DNA of 64,000 nucleotides from Sporolactobacillus shoreicorticis (GTDB lineage Bacteria > Bacillota > Bacilli > Bacillales > Sporolactobacillaceae). The stretch is taken from contig NZ_JAMXWM010000002.1 in NCBI RefSeq assembly GCF_024125445.1, forward strand, positions 226,743-290,742, given 5' to 3'. The notes beneath the pieces were generated by a model. The model was not told the origin of the DNA. It worked only from the letters and a program-made list of their open reading frames with translations, and made no database searches. Positions 63,933 through 64,000 of the stretch are shown piece after piece (position 1 is the first letter of the stretch; every line of letters begins with the position of its first letter). The position numbers were made by a program, and so were the translations under genes.

Positions 63933-64000
63933 ACCATAACTGTGCCGGAAACGCTGTCATAATTGAATGGATAATAAAACCTCCGAAAAGCCATAATGGG

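Noticed and set aside
1..64000. CRISPR arrays, tRNA and rRNA genes, phage modules and toxin-antitoxin pairs were looked for.
   Set aside because: No regularly spaced repeats, no recognisable RNA genes and no phage or toxin families were found.

Overview
The window looks like the chromosome of a low-to-moderate-GC Gram-positive bacterium of the Bacilli, in the Lactobacillales or Sporolactobacillus range. The reasons are purine-rich ribosome binding sites, LevR-type sigma-54 activators, four-subunit mannose-family PTS importers, CcpA-type cre boxes, a pyruvate formate-lyase pair, and decayed pieces of a Tn916-like element and an IS1182-type insertion sequence. The genus cannot be fixed from the sequence alone. 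There are no rRNA, tRNA or CRISPR features.

Almost all of the 64 kb is a glycan-utilisation island. Layout: (1) 1-2.7 kb, the tail of a probable secreted enzyme and a secreted alginate-lyase-like polysaccharide lyase, the only intact gene here with a clear signal peptide. (2) 3.0-10.5 kb, LevR-type activator 1, a sigma-54 promoter, PTS-1 (IIA-IIC-IID-IIB) and a GH36 enzyme. (3) 10.8-16.1 kb, an IS remnant, an AraC regulator, and a divergent operon of a GH28 enzyme with PTS-2 (IIB-IIC-IID-IIA). (4) 16.2-17.7 kb, a graveyard: remnants of araD, Tn916 orf7/orf8 and a transposase. (5) 17.7-21.5 kb, pflA, pflB and a 79-residue unknown protein. (6) 21.8-34.7 kb, a GntR/FadR regulator, GH2 beta-glucuronidase, GH59-like enzyme, LevR-type activator 2, and PTS-3 split over two sigma-54 promoters around a GH43 galactanase-like gene. 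(7) 35.1-49.8 kb, GH51 arabinofuranosidase with a zinc-binding microprotein, an ArsR-like regulator, GH36 alpha-galactosidase, a broken GH127 gene, a carbohydrate-binding protein, a HAD phosphatase, a GH88 unsaturated glucuronyl hydrolase behind a fourth sigma-54 promoter, GH43 xylosidase and GH35 beta-galactosidase. (8) 50.0-63 kb, GH78 rhamnosidase, the uxuB-uxuA-uxaC glucuronate operon, a GPH-family transporter, a second 79-residue paralogue, a DUF2264 protein and a second GH88. (9) 63-64 kb, remnants of a VOC protein and an LDH2-type dehydrogenase.

Taken together, the enzymes fit a plant glycan carrying galactose, arabinose, rhamnose and (4,5-unsaturated) glucuronic acid, for example a type II arabinogalactan or gum-like heteropolysaccharide. 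Secreted lyases would cut outside the cell, PTS and GPH carriers would import oligosaccharides, and cytoplasmic glycosidases would finish the job. Glucuronate would go through UxaC, UxuB and UxuA to 2-keto-3-deoxygluconate. This substrate assignment is inference. The best-supported regulatory observations are four well-matched -24/-12 promoters and a palindrome (core ATAYTAGTAT) shared by the gntR gene, the uxu operon and the transporter. Several genes of an arabinose branch are visibly decaying.
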